From positions 1-64,000 of the forward strand of contig NZ_CP095490.1 in the NCBI RefSeq assembly GCF_023028345.1: a stretch of DNA of 64,000 nucleotides, in the 5' to 3' direction. Positions 35,943 through 44,926 of the stretch are shown piece after piece; the stretch's first letter is position 1; every line of letters starts with the position of its first letter. This DNA is from Halorientalis marina. Its GTDB lineage: Archaea > Halobacteriota > Halobacteria > Halobacteriales > Haloarculaceae. The translations under genes were made by a program, and so were the position numbers. Under the pieces are notes generated by a model. It saw nothing but the letters and a program-made list of their open reading frames with translations, was not told where the DNA came from and ran no database searches.

Positions 35943-36201
35943 GCCCGCAACAGCGGGAGGGGCGCACGTAAAACTATGGACGTATTCATGGGATTCTGTG
36001 ATGTGGGGTGTACAGAGGCTGTGGCGACACTGTCGAAAAACCCGTGATCTTCGGCGAGCCCCGACGCAAACAGCGTGAGGACGAACCCGATCCGGAACGC
36101 TGGAATCGGGAAGACGCCAGTTGTGATGGCGTGCTCCAATCCGGTGCTGTCCGGACGCCACTGCCAGTCTACCCACTCAGCAAGCGAAAAACTTCCACTG
36201 G
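35943..36201 (-). other. Gap with an unidentified hydrophobic fragment
   Basis: On the minus strand about 36125-36000 encodes a membrane-like peptide with AITTGVFPIPAFRIGFVLTL but no clear start or family. The promoter of the synthetase gene lies at its left end. Otherwise nothing is seen. Confidence 0.25.
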
Positions 36202-36438
36202 CTACTCTTCGCCCCCGAAAAAGAGAGCTTCGAGAAAGGCCATCAGTTCGGCAGTGTCAATCACAATTTTCTCGGTGTTTGCTGTGTTTTCGATCTCGAT
36301 TTTGTTGCGGGCGAGTTCCATCGTGGATCCCTCCTTGATGAATTTGCACTTCTGGTATTTCTCGCCGATGATATCGACATGCCCTGTCCTGAATTCGTGC
36401 GCTGGAAGGCCAATGTCTTCGTCTGCATCTGAGGTCAT
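36202..36438 (-). CDS. Small conserved-looking hypothetical protein
   Basis: A 78-residue acidic protein counted from the ATG at 36436-36438; a TATA-like CTATACTC lies about 20-25 bases upstream. It has a basic/aromatic middle (GEKYQKCKFIKEGSTMELAR), a strand-like NKIEIENTANTEKIVIDTAE and a final helix ending EALFFGGEE. I do not recognise the family. A longer frame upstream to 36552 is proline-rich and unlikely to be translated. Confidence 0.55.
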   Translation of the reverse strand: MTSDADEDIGLPAHEFRTGHVDIIGEKYQKCKFIKEGSTMELARNKIEIENTANTEKIVIDTAELMAFLEALFFGGEE

Positions 36439-36898
36439 TGGTATTGGGTATGAGTATAGAAAGAGGGGTAGAGTGGCCGACCAGCCCATGTGGCAGGGAT
36501 GGGGCAACTGATGACGGATCGGCCTGCGGTGTGGTAGGGGTAGGGAGTCCAACGTAGATGTTGGCCTGAGGGGCAGCTACGAGGTAATGGCTGCGGCTCC
36601 CTACGTCAAACTTCCCCATCATCTGGAAATAAAAAAGTTGTGCCGATATCTACTGTTGAAACACAGTCGGTTGATTTGAGAGTTTATTGGAAAGCAGACG
36701 CCGTCTGATCGATGTATCCCTGAATCGTTTCGACAGCGCTTGGGCTGTAGAGGCCGTTCACGTGGTCCAGATTCCAGAATCAGTCCGGCTGATCTCGGAG
36801 CGTGACAGCAGTACTCTATCCAGTTGCTTTCGATTTCACCGGCTGTCCGGCGCCGTCCCTATGCAACGAGAGCGATGAGATTCTTTTCGAGGTAAGCA
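36439..36898. other. Gap without a recognisable gene
   Basis: About 460 bases between the small hypothetical gene and an ISH3 relic. I found no protein-like frame or strong repeat. Confidence 0.4.
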
Positions 36899-37100
36899 CC
36901 AGTACCTCACAAAGCCGGTTAGTGAGAACGTCTGCTTGCTGATGGTGTGTTCAAGACCAAGCAAGCAGACAGTGAAGTCCACGAGGACCAGCTCCTTAAC
37001 TTTCTCGTCAACACGCTCAACGATGAAATCGATCTTGACCTCGGCGCTAATGCGGAACTCGACGCTGAAGACATCTACGAGGTCCTCGTCGGCGCAGCGC
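36899..37100 (+). pseudogene. ISH3-type left end and transposase start
   Basis: The left end AGTACCTCACAAAGCCGG is followed by a leader like that of the other two ISH3 relics. The N-terminal coding sequence then reads SEVHEDQLLNFLVNTLNDEI, NAELDAEDIYEVLVGA. The ISH3 likeness stops at about 37100 and the rest of the element is gone. The 210 bases to 37313 hold nothing recognisable. Confidence 0.65.
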
Positions 37101-37313
37101 GGCATCCGAGCTGTAACACCCAAGACTCGGCTTCTTTCGCGCATGGACCAGTCAGCACGACGTGCTCGATGGCACGGAATACAGGTCGGTCTCTTGCGTC
37201 CCATGCTTACTTCACGTCCTCCAGGGATAGCAGCGTCTCCATCGAGTCAGCACGCCAATAAAAACCTACCACCGATTGAGAGTATAGTGATCACTAGAGA
37301 TCGACTGGATCTA

Positions 37314-38345
37314 CTATACTGCTCGACGTAAGTAATCGGTTATCTGTCGTGGGTTAATTTGGTCAAGTGCAGCAGTCATAGCTGGTCTGAGCTCGTCGAT
37401 TGAACCGAAGAAGCGGTTGCCGAGAGTCCGTTTCAATTGGCGCCAGCACTCCTCGACAGGGTTGAGATCCGGCGACCCACGCGGAAAATACGTCACTTCG
37501 ATCTGTGTGTCTTCGATGAAGTCGCGCACCTGCTTCGACTTGAAATACGACGCATTATCCAGCAACACGTGGATTTTCTCGCCAAACTCATCCTGCAACG
37601 CTCGAAGAAACCTGATCGTCACGTCGCTGGTGAAGCGGTCTACGACTTCGGTTGCGAACAATTCTCGCTCGTCAGTACTGCACCGAGGAGTTTGACGCCT
37701 TTTTTCGAGTGCTGCCAAAACGGGAACGTGACGCGCTCTCCACGCGGAAACCACGAGTGATACAAGTCACAGCCGACTGTTTTTCGAGTTTGATCGACCG
37801 CAATCGTCGTGTACTCATCAGAGAGCGAATTATCGAGTTTTTTTGGTAGTTTCCCAAAATTCGGTGCGTTCATCCTCGTCAGCCGTCGGCGGTTGCGGCC
37901 GCGGCGTTTGCCAAGTAAGACCGGCGTCTTTTAGCAATCTCTGGACGTGACGCCGGGAATATTCCACGTCAAATTCGTCCTGGAGAAGCTGTCGTGCGAG
38001 TTCGGTCGTCCACGCTGGTTGGTCGTACCCGGCCTCGGACGGCGGCTTGTGGACGGCTGCCTGAAACTCCGCACGGTCGGTTTCGTCGAGTTTTGGTGGT
38101 CGACCGGAGCGCTGCCGATCCTGGACAGCGTCACTGATCGGCTCTTCTTCGAGGCGGTCGAACCACCGATAAATCGTTTGCTCGCGCGTATCGAGCCACT
38201 CTGCGATCATTGGTGCAGACGGCCCTCGCTTGTAGATAATCGCAACAAGCAACCGCTTTGTCTCCCGTTTTCCGGTTGCGTCCTCAAGCTCCGCCTCTAG
38301 TTCCTCGACAGAGACGTCTTCTAATCTTGCCATTACGCGACTCAC
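37314..38345 (-). pseudogene. IS630-family transposase, two frameshifts
   Basis: The N-terminal helix-turn-helix part (37830-38345) is clean: ATGKRETKRLLVAIIYKRGP, DTREQTIYRWFDRLEEEP, RSGRPPKLDETDRAEFQAAV. After a shift near 37850 the first Asp region is DEYTTIAVDQTRKTVGCDLY (37640-37873 frame). After another near 37700 come IHVLLDNASYFKSKQVRDFI, FPRGSPDLNPVEECWRQLKR and the end ITDYLRRAV. Both shifts are single-base-type lesions. The element ends are not clear to me, although TAGAG-containing inverted sequences lie near 37297 and 38420. Confidence 0.82.
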
Positions 38346-38509
38346 ATCACGAAGTGAGTTAATACTGCTGATTAGTTTTGTCTCTTAGTATAGCGTAGCG
38401 ATACGAGCTCGATCGACTCTACACTGCCAAAGTTCGAGCGTCTAAACAATGCTTAAAAATAGTATTTGAAATCGAGAAAAAGCAAGATGGAATTGAATAC
38501 TGGGCTTCG

Positions 38510-39547
38510 GCGGTGGGGCAGAAGTGTTCTCATAGCGTGATTGTGGGGCTAGCGACATCGTTCCCTCGATGGTGATTAGCGAGTGCAACGGCCAAGCGGA
38601 GACAAAGAGCGAGGAAGACGTGTGCTTTGACTCTCACTCGGCCTCGGACCCGCGGGGTCCCGAGGCCGAGATCCTTGAGGACGCCAATCGCTGTCTCAAC
38701 CTGTGAGCGGTACGAATACGTCTCTTCGAGCTGTTTCTGCCAGAGACGCACCGTGTCGCTATACTCTTTGATCCGTTCCTCAACGCGGTAGTCAATATCG
38801 AGCGGATTGTTCGTGTTCCGTGGGTTGTACGGAGCAATCGGCACGACCGCCTGCGCCAGCAGGTGGTCGTGCCACTCCAGCATATCGAACTCGGAGTCGC
38901 CGATCATCCAGCGTGGGGTTTCGACGGCGAGCGCGTCACGCGTGACGCGCATCGCCGTCTCCTGATCGACTTTCTTCCCTGGAGTGAACGCTGCTGCGAC
39001 GGGGATGTTGTTGGCGGCGGTCACGACACAACAGCCGTAGCCGTAATAGTAGTCGTCTTCAGCGTGGTCGTAGTTCCACTCAGCGTCCTCGTCACGGTGA
39101 TCAACGGGAATGTCTGTCCCGTCGATACGGAAGAGCTTGCCGAGCGATACCTGCTCGGCAAGCTCGTGGACTAAGTCGATAAACACGTCCTCTGCGACGA
39201 GTTCGAAGTCAGCGATGAACCGCGAGAGTGTCCGCCGGGACGGCGGACTCTCGAAGCCACACTGCCGCCAGACATCCTCGTTGTGGAGTTCTCGTGCCAT
39301 CGGACGCGGACCGTAGATATCGCTGTAGAAGCAGTGAAGGACGCCTTTCAGGAGTTCTGGTGGTTCGTGAACCCGTGTTCGCCCCCGATTCGAGGGGGCG
39401 AACACGGGATAGTCGGTGAGAAACGACAGATCAAGCTGTTCGAACAGTGCCGTTGTCTCGGTGTCCAGTATTTTGAAGACCTGTTCGACCGTAGCGTTAT
39501 CTGGTAGGACGGAACTGGTCGTAGACACATCAGATTCGTCCTACCGC
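38510..39547 (-). mobile_element. Insertion sequence truncating a dehydrogenase gene
   Basis: An intact transposase is enclosed by short inverted ends, GCGGTGGGGC at the left and GCGGTAGGAC (read inward) at the right. The right end supplies the stop codon of the truncated 3-hydroxyacyl-CoA dehydrogenase gene. No direct repeat is evident, and the missing half of the dehydrogenase is not found beyond the left end, so a deletion followed insertion. Confidence 0.55.
38530..39528 (-). CDS. IS4/IS5-superfamily transposase (intact)
   Basis: A 332-residue DDE transposase of the same group as the one at 30024 but clearly diverged and without its long acidic insert. It has LFEQLDLSFLTDYPVFAPS, MARELHNEDVWRQCGFES, the first Asp in FRIDGTDIPVDH, the second in WMIGDSEFDMLEWHDHL, and the Glu region YSYRSQVETAIGVLKDLGLG. 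No frameshift or stop. Confidence 0.9.
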   Translation of the reverse strand: MSTTSSVLPDNATVEQVFKILDTETTALFEQLDLSFLTDYPVFAPSNRGRTRVHEPPELLKGVLHCFYSDIYGPRPMARELHNEDVWRQCGFESPPSRRTLSRFIADFELVAEDVFIDLVHELAEQVSLGKLFRIDGTDIPVDHRDEDAEWNYDHAEDDYYYGYGCCVVTAANNIPVAAAFTPGKKVDQETAMRVTRDALAVETPRWMIGDSEFDMLEWHDHLLAQAVVPIAPYNPRNTNNPLDIDYRVEERIKEYSDTVRLWQKQLEETYSYRSQVETAIGVLKDLGLGTPRVRGRVRVKAHVFLALCLRLAVALANHHRGNDVASPTITL

Positions 39548-40095
39548 TTCCTTGTGAGGACTTCTGCACCACCGCCGATCTCGGTGACGAACTGTCGAGC
39601 CTCCTCAAGCATCCCATCGTCCGTCTTGTAGCCTGAAATGAGTTCGACGAGTTCCATCTTTGTCGGTGGGTTAAAGAAGTGGATCCCGACAACCCGTTCG
39701 GGATTGTCGACCGCACTCGCAATCTCCGTGATCGACAATGCTGACGTGTTGGTTCCGAGCACCACATCGTCGTCAAAAGAGTCGTCTAACTCCTCGAAGA
39801 TAGCCTGTTTGACGTCAATGTCCTCCGTTGCTGCTTCGATGACGAAGTTCGCCTCCGCAGCCAACGTGTCGAGGTCTGTCGTCGTGTGCACGCGGTCGAA
39901 CACTGAATCAGCATCTTCGAGGTAGCCGCGTTCTGCCGCCTCGTGGAGTCCGGTCTCAATTTCCGAAGACGCACCATTGAGAATATCCTCGTCGATATCA
40001 CGGATGACGACTTCGGACCCGCTCTGTGCAACGAGTTGCGCGATACTCAACCCCATGGTCCCAGCACCGACGACTCCGATAGCACGATCTGTCAT
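39541..40095 (-). pseudogene. 3-hydroxyacyl-CoA dehydrogenase, C-terminally truncated
   Basis: The 184-codon frame holds the whole NAD-binding domain and little else. GVVGAGTMGLSIAQLVAQSG is at residues 8-27, IEAATEDIDVKQAIFEELD in the middle and VVGIHFFNPPTKMELVELI at about 138-156. The C-terminal dehydrogenase/dimerisation domain (about 100 residues) is absent: the frame runs into the end repeat of the adjacent insertion sequence and stops. The enzyme would have oxidised 3-hydroxyacyl-CoA in beta-oxidation. It probably belonged to the catabolic island to its right. Confidence 0.85.
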
Positions 40096-40257
40096 ACGGG
40101 AAGAATATCCTTACCAGCCCTCAAACCGTTTCCGGTCCGCTGAAACGGCCATTCGTTTTGCAAGGAGTTGCGACGCGATACGTGGGACCAGACACGGCTG
40201 ACGACGGTTCGTCAAACGCCCGGACCATCGCAGAAGGACCTCGATCCGTATCGCGAC

Positions 40258-41019
40258 TCACGGACCGTACTGGTATCCGACCATGATGGTATTGGCTGCC
40301 TCTTGGAGTTGCTGAACCAGGTCTGTCTCGTACGCTTCGTCCTCGAGACGACCAGTGGGTGTGGAAATAGACAAAACCCCGACGAGAGATTCGTCGACGT
40401 GGATCGGCACAGAAACAGTCGCCATTCCCAGGACCTGCTCATCTCGGGCAACCGCATACCCGCGTTCCCTCACAGCCTCTAACTCCTCAGCCAGTTCATC
40501 CGGATCGGTGATCGTATGCTCCGTCATCTGCTCGAATTCACCTCGCTCCAGCATCTCGGCAATCTCTTCCTCGGGGAGGTGAGCGAACAGGGCCTTTCCT
40601 GCGCCGTTGGAGTGGAGGGGAATTCGCATCCCAGGATACAGCCCCAATTCAAGTGATTTATCTCCGCGAACTGCATGGAGGAGTACACCCTCACCGTTCT
40701 CCTCAACGCCGATATTCGGCAATTCACCGGTTTCGATAGCGAGGCGTCTCACCTCTGAGCGTGCGGCCTGGAAAAACCGATTCTGGTTCCTGAGCCGCCC
40801 ACCGACACTCAGAAACTGGAACCCGAGCTGGTATTTGTTGTCTCTGCGAACGGCGTAACCCGTGTCCTCCAGCGTTCGGAGATAATCGTGTGCCGTACTC
40901 TTCGGGATATCGAGGCGCTCCGACAGTTCCGCCGAACCCACCCCGTCCGTCTCCCACAGAACCTCGACAATCTCGAACGCCCGTGCGACCGTCCGAAGTG
41001 GCGGGTCGGATTTTCCCAT
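40258..41019 (-). CDS. IclR family transcriptional regulator
   Basis: A 253-residue IclR regulator. The winged helix-turn-helix is at the start (AFEIVEVLWETDGVGSAELS, DIPKSTAHDYLRTLEDTGYA) and the effector-binding domain follows (LHSNGAGKALFAHLPEEEI, ERGYAVARDEQVLGMATVSV). I chose the ATG at 41017-41019 because similarity begins there. A GTCCG-N7-CGGAC palindrome lies 32 bases upstream, so it probably controls its own promoter. It reads divergently from the next IclR gene, 670 bases away. Such regulators usually control nearby catabolic genes. Confidence 0.92.
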   Translation of the reverse strand: MGKSDPPLRTVARAFEIVEVLWETDGVGSAELSERLDIPKSTAHDYLRTLEDTGYAVRRDNKYQLGFQFLSVGGRLRNQNRFFQAARSEVRRLAIETGELPNIGVEENGEGVLLHAVRGDKSLELGLYPGMRIPLHSNGAGKALFAHLPEEEIAEMLERGEFEQMTEHTITDPDELAEELEAVRERGYAVARDEQVLGMATVSVPIHVDESLVGVLSISTPTGRLEDEAYETDLVQQLQEAANTIMVGYQYGP

Positions 41020-41050
41020 AGATGGTATCACTTCGCCCGTATCATAAGTT

Positions 41051-41067
41051 GTCCGGTTATCTCGGAC
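41051..41067. promoter_or_regulatory. IclR operator candidate GTCCG-N7-CGGAC
   Basis: GTCCGGTTATCTCGGAC is a perfect inverted repeat just upstream of the minus-strand IclR gene. It is one of six similar sites between 41.0 and 42.6 kb. Confidence 0.6.
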
Positions 41068-41244
41068 GCATGGCGGTTCCAAATAACATGGATATCATTC
41101 ACGGGCAGTCGCTGACCGCAAAAGAACAACGAAGCCGTATTCGGATTCTAACCCTGTAATACGCGCTAACCCGACTCTCCGGGCAATCCAAGGAACAGGA
41201 GCTTCGTGAATGGATCGTACCGTCCGCTGGATGCACCGGAGTGC

Positions 41245-41261
41245 GTCCGAATATACCGGCA
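41245..41261. promoter_or_regulatory. IclR operator-like site
   Basis: GTCCGAATATACCGGCA keeps the GTCCG-N7-CGG spacing with a weaker right arm. It lies between the two divergent IclR genes. The 670-base gap around it (41020-41691) has no gene I can support; a 69-codon frame at 41206 looks random. Confidence 0.45.
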
Positions 41262-41445
41262 CGAAAGGTGGCTGGCAGTAATGAACCGTGGTCAGTTCTC
41301 GAACCTTCACATAGCCCTGAAAGAGCGTTATACAGAAAATCCACTGAGAGAGGTGATTCGACGCTTTCCCGACAATAAGAGAGTGATTGGAGGGTACGAA
41401 GCGACTGGATTGTAATGATTTAGTCGGAAATAATAGAGGATAGCT

Positions 41446-41462
41446 GTCCGGTTATATCGGAG
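41446..41462. promoter_or_regulatory. IclR operator candidate
   Basis: GTCCGGTTATATCGGAG differs from the site at 41051 at two positions and has the same spacing. Confidence 0.55.
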
Positions 41463-41529
41463 AGTGGATTGCAGAGAAAAATAACATCCATATGCGTGTT
41501 ATTCAACGCGTCATATGGCTCGCTGATAC

Positions 41530-41546
41530 GTCCGAATATATTGGAT
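41530..41546. promoter_or_regulatory. IclR operator-like site
   Basis: GTCCGAATATATTGGAT has the same left arm and spacing with a T in place of the first base of the right arm. It is about 145 bases before the second IclR gene. Confidence 0.45.
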
Positions 41547-41691
41547 GGGTTTTCAGAACGTCAAACGGAATCATTGCGCTAAGCCGATTATTATTGCCTA
41601 TACATCCACATTTATCGCGGAAGGCATTCTGAACCTCGAAGATATATCCCATATCGTTGGATACATATACAGGCATCGCCAATGCCTAGGC

Positions 41692-42450
41692 ATGTCACAA
41701 CAAACCAAACCACTCTCGACCGTCGAAAAGACGTTCGTGATCATCGACCTGATCAAAAACAAGGGGCAGGCAGGTGTAAGCGAGCTAGCCAAGGAAACAT
41801 CGTTACCGGAAAGTACAGTACACAGTCACCTCACGACGCTCGAGCAGGTCGGCTACCTAGTGAATGAGAACGGTTCGTATCGACTCTCACCCCTGTTCTT
41901 GGCTCTCGGTGAGAAGGCCAGAAATCAGTACACACTCTACACTCGGGGGAAGTCCGAAGTCCGACAGCTGGCCGATGATACCGGCGAAGTCGCTTCGATA
42001 GCGGTGCACGAACGCGGTCAAGGGATATTCCTGTGGCGGTTGAAGGGTGAGAATGCAGCCAGTCTCGAGAGCTATGACGGCTACACTATCGATCTCCATA
42101 CGACCGCTGTCGGGAAGGCGATGCTGAGTGGGTTCTCCGACGAGCGTGTGGACGAGATCATCGATGAGCACGGACTCACGGCGAAAACGACGAACACGAT
42201 AACGGACAGGGATACGTTGTTTAAGACTCTCGACGATATACGTGACTCTGGAGTCGCGTACGATAGAGAGGAGAGAGTCCACGGTCTTCACGCGGTCGCA
42301 GCACCTGTCAGTGACGGCGACGGTCGCATCATGGGCGCTGTGAGCGTCGCTGGTCCGTCCGGGCGGCTTCAAAATCAACACCTCGAGGAATACGGTGCAA
42401 AAGTCAAAAGCAGTGCGAGCATGATCGAACTCAATATGTCGTACAGATAA
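41692..42450 (+). CDS. IclR family transcriptional regulator
   Basis: A 252-residue IclR regulator. The N-terminal HTH has FVIIDLIKNKGQAGVSELAK and LPESTVHSHLTTLEQVGYLV. The effector domain has IDLHTTAVGKAMLSGFSDER and AYDREERVHGLHAVAAPVSD. I chose the ATG at 41692 because the family similarity begins right after it, whereas the open frame upstream to 41545 does not look like IclR sequence. Inverted-repeat operators lie on both sides, four upstream and two about 110-130 bases downstream. It probably controls the 42.8-59 kb catabolic genes (inference). Confidence 0.92.
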   Translation: MSQQTKPLSTVEKTFVIIDLIKNKGQAGVSELAKETSLPESTVHSHLTTLEQVGYLVNENGSYRLSPLFLALGEKARNQYTLYTRGKSEVRQLADDTGEVASIAVHERGQGIFLWRLKGENAASLESYDGYTIDLHTTAVGKAMLSGFSDERVDEIIDEHGLTAKTTNTITDRDTLFKTLDDIRDSGVAYDREERVHGLHAVAAPVSDGDGRIMGAVSVAGPSGRLQNQHLEEYGAKVKSSASMIELNMSYR

Positions 42451-42557
42451 CTGCTCGTTGGCTGTGAAACCCACCCCCCAGTGCGTGCATATGGAGAATT
42501 AACCGGTAAACCGAGCAATACAGCACATTCGCTCCACCCAAGCACGGTTCCGGATGG

Positions 42558-42574
42558 GTCCGACATTATCGGAC
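42558..42574. promoter_or_regulatory. IclR operator candidate, perfect arms
   Basis: GTCCGACATTATCGGAC is a perfect GTCCG-N7-CGGAC repeat in the 352-base gap after the second IclR gene. A weaker site, GTCCGATACGATTGGAA, follows at 42579-42595. No gene is seen in this gap. Confidence 0.55.
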
Positions 42575-42802
42575 TACTGTCCGATACGATTGGAATATGA
42601 TCCGAGCCGGCAGCCCATCGCTGAAATCGGCCGCAGAGATTGCCATTCCTGTGTATTGCCAGCGGTGTGCCGACCGTCATACCGGCAAGTCATCCCGGTG
42701 AAGTGGACGGGAAACTTCTAACAGACCCATCGACTTTCGCCAGTCGTGTAATCATCGGAGCGGTGCCGGTATTGTTCATCGGCTATGGAGACGACTCCAC
42801 TG

Positions 42803-43891
42803 CTACATCGCGACGAGAGTGACCAGATCCTGCCAGTTCTCCGGAGCCTCGCCGACGGCCGCCGCTTCATTGACGAATTTTGTGACCTCCGCGATGTGAT
42901 CTTCTGACATCCGGTGTTCTTGGTACACGTTTGGAATATCAACATCGAGTTGCCCATGGACATCGTCACCCTGGTGGAATTTCATGATGTACTCTGCTAC
43001 CGCCTCATCTTCGGTTCCAAAGGCCTGCATGAATTCGTCGTCCCCCGGAACCTCGTCGGCAGCGTCCGTCATGAACCACTCGGCACCTTCGTCGAACGCG
43101 TCGAGTATTCCCTGAAGCAGCGCTTCGTTTTCTTCGAGGAACGAGTCGCGTACGACCATATTCTCGATAGCCGGACGACCGAGGTCGTTCGCAGCGAAAT
43201 ACTCGTTTGGAGTGAACAGGTAGTCCAACTCCTCCTGGTAAAAGAGGTTTCCACCGCCGTGTGAGGGCGATTGTACTCCGGTAACGAGCTCTCCGTCGTT
43301 GACGAGGCCCGGGATCGCGGCGAAATCGACCATATCGATGTTGAAATCCCCGCCCTCGGAGAAACTCAGATCCAGCTCGCCAGCCGTGAGCACCTGTATT
43401 GAGGGAACGCCGCTGATCGCCCACGAAAAGTTCCCGATCGGTGCCTGATCATCGTAGAGCTTCTCGAACGTCTCTACCGCGCCGCCAGTGTTACTCGGTA
43501 GGTACTCACTCTGCGCTTGTGCGACCAACCCGAACCATCCGGACTGTGATCGACCAACTACCGAGAGGTCGAGGTCTTGTTCGTCCGCCGCTCGGGCCGC
43601 TCCGATCGTCGTGAGGTCGGCGGCGATGTCCGAGTTCCCGGACAGGAACAGGCTGGTCCCGTCGAATGTCCCCTGGATTCTTAAATTGGCGTCGTCCGGG
43701 ATGGCGTTCTCCAGAATGTTCGTTCGCTGGTTGATGTACGGCCAGATAATTGCCCCGACATTGTTGCCGAAATGTGTCAGCACGACCTCGCTGTTTCCGC
43801 CGCCACCCGAACATCCCGCCAGTCCGACTGCACCGGCTACACCTAGTGATTTTATAGCTCTTCTACGCGAAACAGTTTGTTTGTCGAACAC
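42803..43891 (-). CDS. ABC transporter substrate-binding lipoprotein (SsuA/TauA/NMT1-like)
   Basis: A 362-residue periplasmic-type binding protein of the nitrate/sulfonate/taurine group. A Tat signal (VSRRRAIKSLGVAGAVGLAG followed by the lipobox Cys) is followed by VVLTHFGNNVGAIIWPYIN, GNSDIAADLTTIGAARAADE (ligand-loop region) and a C-terminal part ending in an IPNVYQEHRMSE-type segment. I chose the GTG at 43889-43891 because a TATA-like TATTAATT lies about 22-29 bases upstream. A TTG at 43909 is an alternative that overlaps the promoter. Matching permeases and ATPase are 13 kb away at 56.9-59.4 kb. The ligand is unknown. Confidence 0.88.
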   Translation of the reverse strand: MFDKQTVSRRRAIKSLGVAGAVGLAGCSGGGGNSEVVLTHFGNNVGAIIWPYINQRTNILENAIPDDANLRIQGTFDGTSLFLSGNSDIAADLTTIGAARAADEQDLDLSVVGRSQSGWFGLVAQAQSEYLPSNTGGAVETFEKLYDDQAPIGNFSWAISGVPSIQVLTAGELDLSFSEGGDFNIDMVDFAAIPGLVNDGELVTGVQSPSHGGGNLFYQEELDYLFTPNEYFAANDLGRPAIENMVVRDSFLEENEALLQGILDAFDEGAEWFMTDAADEVPGDDEFMQAFGTEDEAVAEYIMKFHQGDDVHGQLDVDIPNVYQEHRMSEDHIAEVTKFVNEAAAVGEAPENWQDLVTLVAM

Positions 43892-43910
43892 ACTTGGAAA
43901 TGAGTTCAAG

Positions 43911-43921
43911 AATTAATAAGC
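43911..43921 (-). promoter_or_regulatory. TATA-like element of the binding-protein gene
   Basis: Reading the minus strand, GCTTATTAATTC ends about 20 bases before the GTG at 43891. It decides between the GTG and TTG starts. Confidence 0.45.
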
Positions 43922-44142
43922 TTTTCCCAAATTTGTGAACACTGCTGAAGTATGGAGTGTGAGCGCGATATGGGGCTACTGGCAAGTTGCTCCGGTTGTA
44001 GTCCGGAAGTGGACTCGATTGAGTCTCCCCAGAGTCAACAGCATCGGCCCGAAGCAGCATCTCTCGTGTCTCCGTCGGACTCTGGGTCTGGGATCCTGGC
44101 GTCGGGAAACACTAAATAGTTGGTCACAAACATAGTATAACG

Positions 44143-44919
44143 ATGACATCGAGTCACCCGACCGACCTGCAAGGAGAGGTAGTCGTAATCACTGGTGCGA
44201 GTCGTGGCCTCGGGCGCGCCACTGCCGAGGCATTTGGGACTCGCGGTGCACGCGTCGTCGTAAACTACCGCAGCAACACCGAAGCAGCAAAAGAGGCTGT
44301 CGAAGTCGTCGAAGCTGCCCACGATGATGCGGAAGCGATCGCCGTCCAGGCTGACGTCTCGGATCCCGAGGCGATTGTCGAACTGTTCGAGCGCGTTGAC
44401 GAGGCGTACGGTACTGTCGACGTCTTCGTTCATAACGCAGCAGTGACGGCATTCAAGCCACTCACGGAAGTAACGGCTAAAGACGTCTCGCTCACGTACG
44501 ATTTGTGCGTCACAGGGTTCCTGCTAGCGGCCCAACACGCTATCGACCGTATGGACGAGGACGGCCGTATCATCGCGGTCTCCGCGAATGATTCACATAC
44601 GTACATGCCGCTGCACGGCCTGCTCGGGAGTGCCAAGGCCTCACTTGAGTGTCTGGTTCGGTATCTGGCTGTCGAACAAGCGGACAACGGGATCATGGTG
44701 AATGCAATCAATCCGGGCATCCTCGACAAGGAGAACTACTACGCATCCATATCCGAAGAAACCAAAGACGCCATGGACGACCTGAAGAGACGCACACCGA
44801 AGGGAGACGCTGTCCCGCCATCCGCTGTCGCGGAAAGCATCGTCACCTTCGCCGGACCAGGGACGGAGTGGGTAACTGGCGAAGTACTCAACGTCGACGG
44901 CGGCTTCGCCGCCCTCTAA
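44143..44919 (+). CDS. FabL-like SDR with atypical active site (copy A)
   Basis: A 258-residue SDR. TGASRGLG is at residues 17-24, NAA at 98-100 and NYRSN after beta-2 suggests NADP(H). Where classical SDRs have YxxxK, this protein has LLGSAK: Lys165 is present but the Tyr position (161) is Leu. The surroundings (KPLTEVTAKDVSLTY, ECLVRYLAVEQADNGIMVNA, EWVTGEVLNVDGG) resemble FabL-type enoyl reductases, in which the active site is Tyr-x6-Lys; here that position is His158. Tyr154 is the nearest Tyr. A TATA-like ACTAAATAG lies about 25-33 bases before the ATG. It is 8 bases from the convergent crotonase gene. The substrate is probably a CoA thioester (inference). Confidence 0.88.
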   Translation: MTSSHPTDLQGEVVVITGASRGLGRATAEAFGTRGARVVVNYRSNTEAAKEAVEVVEAAHDDAEAIAVQADVSDPEAIVELFERVDEAYGTVDVFVHNAAVTAFKPLTEVTAKDVSLTYDLCVTGFLLAAQHAIDRMDEDGRIIAVSANDSHTYMPLHGLLGSAKASLECLVRYLAVEQADNGIMVNAINPGILDKENYYASISEETKDAMDDLKRRTPKGDAVPPSAVAESIVTFAGPGTEWVTGEVLNVDGGFAAL

Positions 44920-44926
44920 AGGCGGT

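Noticed and set aside
34014-36047. A 677-codon open frame on the plus strand
   Set aside because: It runs antisense to the acyl-CoA synthetase gene and has the Arg/Val-rich look of a shadow frame.
41206-41415. A 69-codon frame between the IclR genes
   Set aside because: It has no family likeness and overlaps an operator-like site; it looks like chance.
42803-43909. TTG start for the ABC binding protein
   Set aside because: The TTG lies directly beside the TATA-like box, so it would not be transcribed in a leaderless message. The GTG at 43891 fits the spacing and still leaves a full Tat signal.
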